Origin: JAHEFU01 sp041395205
GTDB lineage: Bacteria > 4484-113 > JAFGCY01
DNA: 64,000 nt
NCBI GenBank assembly: GCA_041395205.1
Contig: JAWLAZ010000002.1
Location: forward strand, 616,830-680,829
Direction: 5' to 3'
Under the pieces are notes generated by a model. The model was not told the DNA's origin and made no database searches. It saw only the letters and a list, made by a program, of their open reading frames with translations. This document shows positions 16,791 to 24,777 of this stretch, in pieces (position 1 is the stretch's first letter; each line of letters opens with the position of its first letter). A program made the position numbers and the translations under genes.

Positions 16791-17816
16791 CTAGATGTCG
16801 TCGTCAGCGAGGATCTCATCCTCGTCCTCGAAGTCCTCATCATCCACGTCCGGCACCGGCACGCCGAGATCCGCTTCCGCCTCTGAGCGCTGGCCATTGG
16901 CCCTGAGGTCGATCCCGTCACGGCGCTTCCACTCGATCAGGAAGGCCGCCACGTTCTGGCTCAGATGGATGCTCACCCCGCGCGGGTTGTCATCCCAGTC
17001 GCTGCTCTCCGCCACACCGTCGCGCAGCTCCATCCCGTACTTCTCCAGGTTGAGCTTGGAGAGGCTGCCCGTGGCCTCGAGCCGCAGGGCGTAGTCCTCG
17101 GGGATGTGCAGCGTGATGCTGCCGGCGTTGTTGCGCACGTCCATCTCCACGCGGTCCTCGCGCCTGCCGAGCAGCAGCACCATGTTGCCGGCCTGGTTGT
17201 CAATCTCCAGGTCCTTCACATCGAGTTCGCTCAGATCGAAGTGCGCATCCGCCGCCGCATTGTGCAGGCTGGCGACGTAGGCCACGTCCGGATTGAGCTT
17301 CAGGCCGCTGCGCCCGATGCTGTGCTTGAGCGTGACATCGGCCTTGCCGCCCTTCACGTCGCTGAGGATCACCGGCTCCGTGGGGGTGTTCTTGACCTTG
17401 CCCTGGATCAGCGGGCTGCCGCTTTCACCGCCCTTGACCTTGACGCGCCCGGCGCGGATGTCGAGCGTGAGGTTGCAGCGCTTGATGCCATCCGGGATCT
17501 CGACCTTGACGGGGAAGTCCCTGAGCTCCGTGTAGCGTGCGGCCTTGCTGCGCTTGTACTGGCGCTGGGTGCGGCGGAAGGTGTCAACGAGCGAGTTCTG
17601 GAACTCCACCGCGACCTCGCCGAGATTCTCCAGGTTGATCTTCGGCAGCTTGATGTTCGGCACATCGAAGCGCGTGCCGGCACTGCCGGCGGCTCCGCTG
17701 CGGCTGCTTTCGCGGCTTTCCGAATCCTGCAGGGCGTTGATCAGCTTCAGCCCCTCCTCGGGGGTCAGCCGGCCTTCCTGCACCATTTCCAGGATCTTGA
17801 TCTTCTCTCTGCTCAT
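16791..17816 (-). CDS. SHOCT-like / toastrack (DUF4097-type) protein
   Basis: A 341-residue protein. Residues 1-35 form a SHOCT-like helical hairpin (KILEMVQEGRLTPEEGLKLI). After a linker there is a long repetitive beta region (about 95-300) of the DUF4097/YvlB toastrack kind, in which short strands with small residues recur (LDIRAGRVKVKGGE, VRNNAGSITLHIPED). It ends in a very acidic tail (DVDDEDFEDEDEILADDD). Start at 17816 behind GGAGAGGA. It is the last gene of a three-gene operon led by a DUF2089 regulator; this pairing is common and is thought to act in envelope-stress signalling, but the mechanism is unknown. No membrane helix is seen. Confidence 0.82.
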   Translation of the reverse strand: MSREKIKILEMVQEGRLTPEEGLKLINALQDSESRESSRSGAAGSAGTRFDVPNIKLPKINLENLGEVAVEFQNSLVDTFRRTQRQYKRSKAARYTELRDFPVKVEIPDGIKRCNLTLDIRAGRVKVKGGESGSPLIQGKVKNTPTEPVILSDVKGGKADVTLKHSIGRSGLKLNPDVAYVASLHNAAADAHFDLSELDVKDLEIDNQAGNMVLLLGRREDRVEMDVRNNAGSITLHIPEDYALRLEATGSLSKLNLEKYGMELRDGVAESSDWDDNPRGVSIHLSQNVAAFLIEWKRRDGIDLRANGQRSEAEADLGVPVPDVDDEDFEDEDEILADDDI

Positions 17817-17835
17817 GTTGTCCTCTCCAATTGAT

Positions 17836-18054
17836 CTATGCCGCGGCAGCCAGCCTGTCGACCGGAACACTGCGCTTCATCCACAGCAGGCAGGAGCCCC
17901 GCTGGGTGTCACCCAGCATCCGTGAGACGCTCTGCAGTTCCGCTGCCTCCAGCGGCTGCCAGCCCTGCCTGCGCAGGGTACTGATCAATTCACCCAGTTG
18001 TCCCAGCTCCACGTCCGAGACATCACGAAACATGTATTCCACACTGAACCGCAT
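17836..18054 (-). CDS. Small protein of the DUF2089/SHOCT operon
   Basis: A 72-residue protein of mixed helix and strand (MRFSVEYMFRDVSDVELGQL...), with no recognised family. It lies between the DUF2089 gene (27 bases) and the SHOCT/toastrack gene (19 bases), so it is clearly part of the operon. The start at 18054 is preceded by GGAAGGGA; the frame also allows a start at 18069. Its size and position suggest an interaction partner of one of its neighbours. Confidence 0.7.
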   Translation of the reverse strand: MRFSVEYMFRDVSDVELGQLGELISTLRRQGWQPLEAAELQSVSRMLGDTQRGSCLLWMKRSVPVDRLAAAA

Positions 18055-18081
18055 CGTTTCCCTTCCCACTGACGCCCGGCG

Positions 18082-18501
18082 TCAGTCCCTGAGGCGGCTC
18101 TCGGCCTCCTCGACCGTAAGCTCACCCCGCTCCAGGGCCGCGAGGATCTCCTCACGGCTTTCATGATCATCTTCATCTGCAGCGGCGGCCGCCGCCTCAC
18201 CGGCGTAGGCCCCGCCATCCATCCCGAGGCTGGCCAGAAGCTGGTCAAGCCGGCCGCGGACCGTCGGATAGCTGATGTTCAGCACCGACTCAACCTCCTT
18301 CAGGTTGCCGCGGCAGGACAGGAAGGTCCGCAGGAACTCCAGCTTGTCCTGGGGCAGGCGGGCGAACTCATTGGCCATGAATACGCCGTTGAGCTCGGTG
18401 TCGCACTCATTGCAACGCAGGTGCGTGACGCTGAGCTGCCCGCTGCACACGGGACATTCGGAAATCAGCCTGTTGGCCTTCTTGTTGTTTCTGAACATCA
18501 C
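18082..18501 (-). CDS. DUF2089 family zinc-ribbon/HTH protein with SHOCT-like tail
   Basis: A 139-residue protein. Residues 16-35 hold two Cys pairs, CPVC and CNEC, forming a zinc ribbon. Residues 50-95 form a helix-turn-helix region (SCRGNLKEVESVLNISYPTV and RGRLDQLLASLG). After an Ala-rich linker the end (REEILAALERGELTVEEAES) is a SHOCT-like hairpin similar to that of the operon's third gene. DUF2089 proteins are thought to be DNA-binding regulators, here probably of their own operon. TTGACA/TACTAT lies so close that transcription should begin at the GTG of 18501; the ATG at 18498 is the alternative start. No Shine-Dalgarno site. Confidence 0.85.
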   Translation of the reverse strand: MMFRNNKKANRLISECPVCSGQLSVTHLRCNECDTELNGVFMANEFARLPQDKLEFLRTFLSCRGNLKEVESVLNISYPTVRGRLDQLLASLGMDGGAYAGEAAAAAADEDDHESREEILAALERGELTVEEAESRLRD

Positions 18502-18507
18502 ATCAGC

Positions 18508-18536
18508 ATAGTAACAAGCATTTTCAACTATGTCAA
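18508..18536 (-). promoter_or_regulatory. Consensus promoter of the DUF2089 operon (leaderless)
   Basis: TTGACA (18531-18536), 17 bases, TACTAT (18508-18513) on the minus strand. The predicted first transcribed base coincides with the GTG start codon at 18501. Confidence 0.8.
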
Positions 18537-18559
18537 GATCATTTTTGAAAATATTGAGG

Positions 18560-18966
18560 TTGATCTTTCGAATTAGCTTCAGGTAAGTAAGAAATGCGCA
18601 GTTTTTCTGAGATTGGACTTCAGATGTGGAAAGGAGGAAGAGGAAGATATGGGAGGGAGAGGAGAGAGAAGATCAACCACAGGGAGCACGGAGAACACGG
18701 AATCAGAAGCAGAATGAGAATCAGCAGAGGGGACGGCGGCAATTGGGAGGGGCTCTTGCGGAGTGCCACTTTCATTTCCCGGGCGTAAACGCCCTGCTAC
18801 TGGTGGAAGGGTGTGGCAGTTGCATATTCCTTCAGGAGGTAACTTAATGGAGAAGGACCGGCGCCGCCCTGCGGCGATTGGGAGGGGCTCTTGCAACCCC
18901 TTTGGAACCATCAAAACAAAGAAGGACCGGCGCCGCCTGGCGGCGATTGGTAGATGGCGTTACGAT
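18560..18966. repeat. Repeats on the 3' side of RAYT 1
   Basis: Gene-free. A purine-rich stretch and a degenerate ACCACAGGGAGCACGG module (about 18675-18705) are followed by a GGGCGTAAACGCCC unit (about 18779-18793). Two ACCGG-tagged hairpins of the GCCGC/GCGGC type sit at about 18855-18883 and 18924-18950, inverted relative to those at 19497-19870. Confidence 0.8.
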
Positions 18967-19455
18967 TCAAGCTCCACCAGTCCGCCGAAGTTCATCCAGA
19001 TGCGGATTGTAGAGAATGTACTGGCGAATGCGGTTCAGGGATACTTCGCTGTTCACGATCTTCTCGTGGAATCCGTTCTGCCAGATTGCCAGTCCAGGAT
19101 TTCCCGTTGTCAGGCGCGCTTCCTTCGTCACGGCCCCCTTGAATGAATTGATCACGGTTCCCAGCTTGGGTGGCCGTTCAGCATCAGCACCGTGGTGCTC
19201 TAGAAGCAGCAGGGCATGCAAGTGATTCGGCATGATTCTGTAAAGGTCATTGCTGACATTGCTGTAAACCTGATTGTTGCGTTGCCAGATTTCATCGGCA
19301 ATCCTGCCAAGCATGCTCAGTTCCACGGTGTTCTGCTGTCCGATCCTGCCGAAGAGATTCCTGTTGCCAGCAGTGCAGATGGTGACGAAGTAGTAGCCGG
19401 GGGTGGAGTAATCATATCCGGCAAGACGATTGGAGTTTCTTTTGGGAACCAACAT
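18967..19455 (-). CDS. REP-associated tyrosine transposase (RAYT 1, Y1/HUH family)
   Basis: A 162-residue transposase of the IS200/IS605-related RAYT group. It has YFVTICTAGNRNLFG near the N-terminus, the HUH metal site in RIMPNHLHALLLLE (about residue 75), and the catalytic Tyr in IRQYILYNP near the C-terminus. RAYTs nick single-stranded DNA at the foot of REP hairpins and are domesticated rather than mobile. The frame is open upstream to 19662, but that part is translated repeat DNA, so I use the ATG at 19455 (MLVPKRNSNRLAG). It lies between inverted arrays of the ACCGG-tagged hairpin family, which is presumably its substrate. Confidence 0.9.
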   Translation of the reverse strand: MLVPKRNSNRLAGYDYSTPGYYFVTICTAGNRNLFGRIGQQNTVELSMLGRIADEIWQRNNQVYSNVSNDLYRIMPNHLHALLLLEHHGADAERPPKLGTVINSFKGAVTKEARLTTGNPGLAIWQNGFHEKIVNSEVSLNRIRQYILYNPHLDELRRTGGA

Positions 19456-19496
19456 ATGGCAATAATAGGGCAATTTGTGGCACTCCGCAACTATGC

Positions 19497-19880
19497 CTCC
19501 CAATCGCCGCGGGGCGGCGCCGGTCCTTTGCTCGTCTCGATGGATCCTGCATCTCTTTGCTGCGCCATCTCCCAGTCGCCGCGGGGCGGCGCCGGTCCTG
19601 CCTCGTGTTGGATGGACTCTAACCGGTGGCTGCATTACCTCCCAATTGCCGCGGGGCGGCACCGGTCCTGCCTCGTGTTGGATGGACTCTAGCCGGTTGC
19701 TGCATTACCTCCCAATCGCCGCGGGGCGGCGCCGGTCCTGCCTCGTGTTGGATGGACTCTAGCCGGTTGCTGCATTGCCTACCAATCGCCGCGGGGCGGC
19801 GCCGGTCCTTCCTCGTGTTGGATGGACTCTAACCGGTGGCTGCATTACCTCCCAATTGCCGCGGGGCGGCACCGCTACCC
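19497..19880. repeat. REP family 1 array with 70-bp tandem units
   Basis: Six hairpins of the type CCCAATCGCCGCGGGGCGGC followed by GCCGGTCC begin near 19498, 19570, 19639, 19709, 19779 and 19849. From 19600 on they are part of a 70-bp tandem repeat (units at 19600, 19670, 19740 and 19810, the last partial). They are inverted relative to the copies on the other side of RAYT 1. Confidence 0.92.
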
Positions 19881-19881
19881 T

Positions 19882-19970
19882 CCCTGACCACTGACTTCTG
19901 ACCATTGACCACTGACTTCTGACCACGGACCACTGACCACTGACCACTGACCACTGACCACTGATTACCC
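19882..19970. repeat. TGACCAC heptamer array
   Basis: About twelve 7-bp units CTGACCA / CTGACTT, ending just upstream of the next gene's promoter. Same family as at 13185-13232 and 27985-28091. Confidence 0.85.
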
Positions 19971-20040
19971 TCCACTGTTTTGCGGCAATTGCTGCTATCT
20001 ACATTAATTCATTCTGAATAATGGCCTATTATTAGGTGTC

Positions 20041-21174
20041 ATGACTCCACTTTTTGCGCTTTTTCGTCCGTTTTTGCCCGTCTGCGCCGCCCTGATATTG
20101 CTGCTGGCCAGTGTAGATGCGGCCTCCGCCCAGTATTACGAGCCCTTTGAGCAGGGCTATGAACTGCAGGCCGTCACCGATCAGAACAGCCTGCTGCAGT
20201 GCAGCCCGGCCCCCGATGTGATCGCCGCCCAGCAGGCTTCGCGACCCGGCACGAGTCTCAGTTGCCTGCTGAAACTGCAATCCGGGATGATGCGCGTGCT
20301 GGAGCAGGAATATGTGGAGGACCTCGACCCCTTCTTCGCCGAGCAGCGCATGCTGCCGGCCAGGGACTGGGCCGGTTTCCACCGCAAGCAGTGGCAGGCC
20401 AACTACTCCACTGAGGCCGGGCAGGTCTACATCGGCGTCGGAATACACTATGAGGACAACGAATACTGGGGCCTCGGGACGATCTGCAGCTACCTGCGCA
20501 GTGCCGACGGCAGCTTCCGGATGATCGCGCACCATGACCTGGGGCATGAATACATCGGCCGGGTCTTCGTACTGGATGCCAACCACGACGGCAGGCTGGA
20601 CGTGATCGCCTCCTGGATGACGGGGGCCGGCAGCGGCGGCGGCGTGGACCTGCTGACGGTCAATGAGGATGGCGGGATCAGCTACTTCGGTGACAGCGCA
20701 GAGCCCTCGGACTTCGCCAGCTCGCTGTGGAGCGCGCATGGCTCCGTGGAACTGACGGACTATGACAACGACGGCGACTGGGAGCTGCAGCTCAGCTTCC
20801 CACTGTTCTTCAGCGCAGCCGGCTACTACTACCGCGACATCGTCAGTTTCGACAGCGCGGAGAACGCCTGGAGCTGGGACCCCGGCTTCGCGCCCGATTA
20901 CTACGTCTCGCAGGACCGCTTCTATGAAAGGCTGTACGGCCAGGTGCAGCGGCTGGTGCATGACCCGGAGCAGTTCCACCGCGATACCGATGATTACTTC
21001 ATGCAGTATTCCTGCTTCATTGACGGCGAGGAGTACAGCCTCGCACCCTTCATCAGCGATGACGGCATAATCAATGATGAACTGGTGGAGGAACTGCGTC
21101 TGATCGTGGAAGGCGGCGAGGAAGCAGTGCAACCCGTCGGCCGGATCCTGAATCTGAACATGCATGAGGCCTGA
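20041..21174 (+). CDS. Secreted protein with VCBS/FG-GAP-like calcium motifs (paralogue 1)
   Basis: A 377-residue exported protein. The signal peptide (residues 1-30) ends DAASA before QYY. The mature part contains two Asp-rich loops, DANHDGRLDV (about 180) and DYDNDGDWELQ (about 240), of the FG-GAP/VCBS type that binds calcium in beta-propeller blades. Nearby TGAGSGGGVDLLTVNEDGGI matches VSGMTGISNGGGAYVFRMLDDG of the next gene, so the two are paralogues. A TATTAT box at 20027-20032 lies only 8 bases before the ATG. TTAGG could serve as a weak ribosome site, so the leader is very short or absent. It forms an operon with the next gene, one base apart. Confidence 0.75.
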   Translation: MTPLFALFRPFLPVCAALILLLASVDAASAQYYEPFEQGYELQAVTDQNSLLQCSPAPDVIAAQQASRPGTSLSCLLKLQSGMMRVLEQEYVEDLDPFFAEQRMLPARDWAGFHRKQWQANYSTEAGQVYIGVGIHYEDNEYWGLGTICSYLRSADGSFRMIAHHDLGHEYIGRVFVLDANHDGRLDVIASWMTGAGSGGGVDLLTVNEDGGISYFGDSAEPSDFASSLWSAHGSVELTDYDNDGDWELQLSFPLFFSAAGYYYRDIVSFDSAENAWSWDPGFAPDYYVSQDRFYERLYGQVQRLVHDPEQFHRDTDDYFMQYSCFIDGEEYSLAPFISDDGIINDELVEELRLIVEGGEEAVQPVGRILNLNMHEA

Positions 21175-21175
21175 C

Positions 21176-22210
21176 ATGAAACTGGCAATCACCGCCGGCC
21201 TGCTACTGGCAACGCTGCTCATCTCCCCTGCCCTGGCGCAGTTTGAGCTCAACCCCGCGGATGAGCCTGCCACGCTGCCGATCCCGGTCGGGATGGGCCT
21301 GCTGGCCAGCGAGGAATACTTCCACCAGCGCTTCCCGGATGAGGATGCCGCGCCGGACTTCCTGCTGCGCTACCATCCGGCGGCGCATGCGCTCCTGGGC
21401 TGGGACGGGATGGACGGCCTGGGGGGCTACCGCGCGGAGGAGCATCTGCTGGACTCCGCCGAGGGCCAGCCCCTGCTCGGTGAGGCGGATGAGCGCTTCG
21501 ACTCGCTGGAGATCGCGGTGTTTGGAATCGCCGAGGGCCGGCTGGAGCTTTACGACCATGCCTCGGGCCAGCCCGTGCTCAGGCAGACGGTGGAGTTTCC
21601 GCCGGTTTCCGCGGAGTATGTCTGGCTGGTGGATCTGACCGGCGATGGCCGCAGCGAGGTGGTGGTTTCCGGGATGACCGGGATCAGCAACGGCGGCGGG
21701 GCCTATGTGTTCCGGATGCTGGACGACGGACGGCTCGAGGCCATCAGTGAAGGTGAGGAAGGCGAGTTCTGGCCGCAGATGCTGTGGAGCTTCTATGGCT
21801 CGCTGGAGCTTCTGCGCACGGCGGACGGGCACTGGGTCTACCGCAGCATTTCCCCCGTCGGCCGCAATCTCAGCGACTACTTCTGGAGCTGGTTCTACGA
21901 ATGGGATGCGGCTTCCGGGCGTTTCGTGATGGACGGTCCGTCGTATCATGCCGAGAAGCGGCAGCAGTATCAGTTCTTCCAGCGCTTCCAGCAGGTGCTG
22001 AAGGATTTCCTGGCGGACCCGGCGGCGTTCAGCATCGACGACCCGGCACTCGGCTACAGCTATGGCTTCTCCGATGATGACGGTGACTACAGCCTGGACT
22101 GCTTCACGGATGAGGATGGCAGCATCCTCGACTGGCTGCTCGAGGAGACGATCACGGAGCTGGATTACATGCTCGCGGATCCCGTGGATGGATCGGACCG
22201 GATGCAGTAA
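21176..22210 (+). CDS. Secreted protein with VCBS-like motif (paralogue 2)
   Basis: A 344-residue exported protein with signal peptide MKLAITAGLLLATLLISPALA. It shares with the preceding protein the VDLTGDGRSEVVVSGMTG calcium loop and the closing SLDCFTDEDGSILD (compare SCFIDGEEYSLAPFISDDG). The start at 21176 follows GAGG and lies one base after the upstream stop; an in-frame ATG at 21164 would overlap that gene and spoil the signal peptide. The pair may be surface or periplasmic beta-propeller proteins; the ligand is unknown. Confidence 0.75.
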   Translation: MKLAITAGLLLATLLISPALAQFELNPADEPATLPIPVGMGLLASEEYFHQRFPDEDAAPDFLLRYHPAAHALLGWDGMDGLGGYRAEEHLLDSAEGQPLLGEADERFDSLEIAVFGIAEGRLELYDHASGQPVLRQTVEFPPVSAEYVWLVDLTGDGRSEVVVSGMTGISNGGGAYVFRMLDDGRLEAISEGEEGEFWPQMLWSFYGSLELLRTADGHWVYRSISPVGRNLSDYFWSWFYEWDAASGRFVMDGPSYHAEKRQQYQFFQRFQQVLKDFLADPAAFSIDDPALGYSYGFSDDDGDYSLDCFTDEDGSILDWLLEETITELDYMLADPVDGSDRMQ

Positions 22211-22213
22211 CCA

Positions 22214-22241
22214 TTGACTCCCGCCTGCGTCATGTTATTTA
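22214..22241 (+). promoter_or_regulatory. Promoter of the PPC-domain lipoprotein
   Basis: TTGACT (22214-22219), 16 bases, TATTTA (22236-22241). AAGGAG lies in front of the start codon at 22272. Confidence 0.65.
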
Positions 22242-22271
22242 GTTAGATGTACGTACGGTGAAGGAGCGGAC

Positions 22272-23612
22272 ATGAAGCGTGGACTGGCTGGGATCGGACT
22301 GAGCGTGCTGGCGCTGTTGCTGACTGCGCTGCATGCCGCATCCTGTGGCGGAGCATCCGCCGCCGGTTCAGTGGATTCCGCTCCCGTTATCCAGGCCGCA
22401 GCGGCTCCGGCCTTCCCGCTGGATGACCCGCATTTCTCGCGCCAGGTGAAGGCGCTGGAAACCCTGGACGGCACGCAGACCTACTCCGACTGCGGAGCTC
22501 CGGGCTTCGCCGTGCATGACACGATCGCCACGGTGGGCGTGCTCGCCAGCAGCGAGGCCCAGCCCAGCGCCTGGGCGGTCTACCGCTTCCCGCTGAACAA
22601 CCCCACCGACCTTGAATCGATCAAGGTCACCCTCCACCAGGGCAAGCTGGACGATTACTACTACGTGATGCTGGCTGACTACACCAGCAAGCGCTGGCAG
22701 CTCGTCGGGCAGAAGCTGTCCACCTCCCAGGTGCTGCCGGCGGACTGGCAGGGCCTCGACATCACCAGCCCGGCCAAGTTCGTCTATATCGCTGTGATCG
22801 TGGTGGACGGGCGCGACATCAACATCGCCGGGCTGGAGTCCAGCATCACGCAGGGAAATGGAGGGGACTACCCGATCTACGACGACTTCGAGGACAACGA
22901 CACGCTTGACACCTGCTATCCGATCGGCGTGGGCAGCTATGTTGCCAGCACGCATGACGACTTCGTGCCCGAGATGCTGGAGATTGACGAGGCCCAGGAC
23001 CACTGGGACTTCTACTGCATCGACCTGAATGCCGGTGAGCACTTCACCGCCACGCTGGAGTATGAGTACGTCAACCACTTCGACCAGCCCAACGGCACCT
23101 TCAACGATCTCGACATGCTGATGTACGCGCCGGGTGTGATGGACCTGCCATTGGACAACTTCAATGAGCAGTGGAGCAGCATCCGCATCTACTTCACGAA
23201 CATGGAGCTCGTGAGCTTCGTGGCCCCCGGCACTGGCACCTACCGCATCGGGATCCGAGGCGACCTGGGCGACCAGTTCTCGGCGGACAGCAATGCGGAG
23301 TACGTGCTGAAGACCTTCGTGAGTGCGGATACGCACAAGGTCAGCGGCTTCATCACGCAGAATGAGCAGGAACCGGACAAGAAGTTCCTCGTGGTGCTGA
23401 CGCCGGGCAACTTCAGCGGCGTGACCTCACTGGAGGCCGCACCCCACGGCGGCTATGAAATCAACGGCGTGCCGGATGGGACCTACACCATGGAAGTGCG
23501 CGGCAGCGCGGCCTGGAACCAGCATGACTACACCTATCCGAATACCAAGCAGGTGGTGGTCAGCGGCGGCGACGTGAACATCAGCATGAGCATCGACCCC
23601 TTCCCGGGCTAG
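22272..23612 (+). CDS. Exported PPC-domain protein, probable lipoprotein
   Basis: A 446-residue exported protein whose signal peptide ends ALHAASCGG, a possible lipobox although -3 is Ala. Residues about 200-355 form a bacterial pre-peptidase C-terminal (PPC) domain: DDFEDNDTLDTCYPI, then DHWDFYCIDLNAGEHFTATL, DLDMLMYAPG and PGTGTYRIGIRG, the usual order in this beta-jelly-roll fold. Residues about 360-446 (VSGFITQN..., YEINGVPDGTYTMEVRG) look like a carboxypeptidase-regulatory or Cna-B-like beta domain. There is no protease domain, so it is probably a binding or surface protein. The TAG stop lies at the first base of a REP family 2 array. Confidence 0.75.
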   Translation: MKRGLAGIGLSVLALLLTALHAASCGGASAAGSVDSAPVIQAAAAPAFPLDDPHFSRQVKALETLDGTQTYSDCGAPGFAVHDTIATVGVLASSEAQPSAWAVYRFPLNNPTDLESIKVTLHQGKLDDYYYVMLADYTSKRWQLVGQKLSTSQVLPADWQGLDITSPAKFVYIAVIVVDGRDINIAGLESSITQGNGGDYPIYDDFEDNDTLDTCYPIGVGSYVASTHDDFVPEMLEIDEAQDHWDFYCIDLNAGEHFTATLEYEYVNHFDQPNGTFNDLDMLMYAPGVMDLPLDNFNEQWSSIRIYFTNMELVSFVAPGTGTYRIGIRGDLGDQFSADSNAEYVLKTFVSADTHKVSGFITQNEQEPDKKFLVVLTPGNFSGVTSLEAAPHGGYEINGVPDGTYTMEVRGSAAWNQHDYTYPNTKQVVVSGGDVNISMSIDPFPG

Positions 23613-23706
23613 GAGGTCTGGCGCGAGCCAGGCGCGGAGGTCGAGCGCCAGCTCGGCGCGGAGGTCTGGCGCAAGCCAGGCGCGGGAGGTCCGGCGCAAG
23701 CCGGAA
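23613..23706. repeat. REP family 2 array, four GGAGG-tagged hairpins
   Basis: Four units in a row, each GGAGGT followed by a different hairpin: CTGGC/GCCAG, GAGC/GCTC, CTGGC/GCCAG, CCGGC/GCCGG. The loops are GCGA, GCCA, GCAA and GCAA. The constant tag and changing stems imply that structure, not sequence, is kept. Confidence 0.9.
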
Positions 23707-23709
23707 TCC

Positions 23710-24330
23710 TCACTCCTTTCGCAATACGCGTCGGGGATCCACTGTATCCATCAGCGATTCCAGACTGAAGCCATGCACACTGCTGTGTTGCCAGTCCGTC
23801 TGGCAAGCTGCCAGACCTGCCTTGACCGGATTGTCATGAATGTAGTCAAGCGTATGCTTCAGATGGTCAAGGCTGCGCATCGCCCGGTCAAAGTAACTGC
23901 CCTGCCAGAGTTTCCCCGATCTGCCGAGCAGGCGATTGATGCGCAGGGAGGAACGTGACTTGAGCAGTCGGACCGTATCACCCAGCCGGGCATGCTCCAG
24001 CTGCCTGATCAGCAGATGGACATGGTTTGGCATCACCACCCAGGCCAGTAGTGAGTAATGATCCTCCGCTGTCTCCATAAGGACATCCCTGAATGCAATG
24101 GCAGCACCTGCCGATGCCAGCAGACAGGTTCCCAGACAGCGATCCAGCTGATCATCCATAGTCTGGAACACACGCTCGCCGTCCAGCCTGCCCTGGAAGC
24201 TGTTGTGTGAGCGGCGCTCCCGAGGTGCGGCATCAGCCAGCACGAACGTCAGGAACTGCAGGCAACCCTTATCGTCAAAATGCGGCAGATTGTCGTGCTT
24301 GTAGAATCCGCGATGAGTATCAGGCTTCAT
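23710..24330 (-). CDS. REP-associated tyrosine transposase (RAYT 2, Y1/HUH family)
   Basis: A 206-residue Y1 transposase. The HUH site is in VVMPNHVHLLIRQLEHA (about residue 100), the catalytic Tyr in HTLDYIHDNPVKAGLA (about 163), and KLWQGSYFDRAM is typical of the RAYT group. It is only distantly similar to RAYT 1 and lies between inverted arrays of a different hairpin family, so each transposase seems to have its own REP. The start codon at 24330 coincides with the predicted first transcribed base of a TTGACA/TATAAT promoter and has no Shine-Dalgarno sequence. Confidence 0.92.
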   Translation of the reverse strand: MKPDTHRGFYKHDNLPHFDDKGCLQFLTFVLADAAPRERRSHNSFQGRLDGERVFQTMDDQLDRCLGTCLLASAGAAIAFRDVLMETAEDHYSLLAWVVMPNHVHLLIRQLEHARLGDTVRLLKSRSSLRINRLLGRSGKLWQGSYFDRAMRSLDHLKHTLDYIHDNPVKAGLAACQTDWQHSSVHGFSLESLMDTVDPRRVLRKE

Positions 24331-24336
24331 GCCATG

Positions 24337-24364
24337 ATTATATTTCTTATTTACTTTATGTCAA
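24337..24364 (-). promoter_or_regulatory. Perfect-consensus promoter of RAYT 2 (leaderless)
   Basis: TTGACA (24359-24364), 16 bases, TATAAT (24337-24342) on the minus strand. The last base of the -10 box is 7 bases from the ATG. Confidence 0.88.
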
Positions 24365-24429
24365 GGGATAGATGTTGAGGTTGTACATGAGTTCATCCGG
24401 AGCGGGTTCCGGATGGTGAGGGTGCAGGA

Positions 24430-24580
24430 TGGACCGGCTTGCGCCGGGATACCATTGCCGAGCTGGCGCTCGACCTCCGACGCCTGGCTTGCGCCAGACC
24501 TCCGTTGTCCGGCTTGCGCCGGGATACCGCGCCGAGCTGGCGCTCGACCTCCATCGCCGAGCTGCCCCTCCCCCTCCAAT
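24430..24580. repeat. REP family 2 array, inverted relative to 23613-23706
   Basis: Hairpins CCGGC/GCCGG, GAGC/GCTC and CTGGC/GCCAG recur; the last two types are each followed by CCTCC. The rest of 24361-24777 holds no gene. Confidence 0.88.
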
Positions 24581-24777
24581 GATGTAACCCGTATCGCGCA
24601 CGGGCGTCCCTAGATATGTGTTGGACGGGTGCATTGATGGGACCGCTCCAGAACTTCCGGTACATTAACGGAGCTGGCCCCGGCAAGCAGGCACCGCGGG
24701 CTGAAAGTTGTTATCATTAACAGTTGTTAAGAACCGGTAATACCCGAGATTCCCACAGACCAGAACTGCGAGGACCG

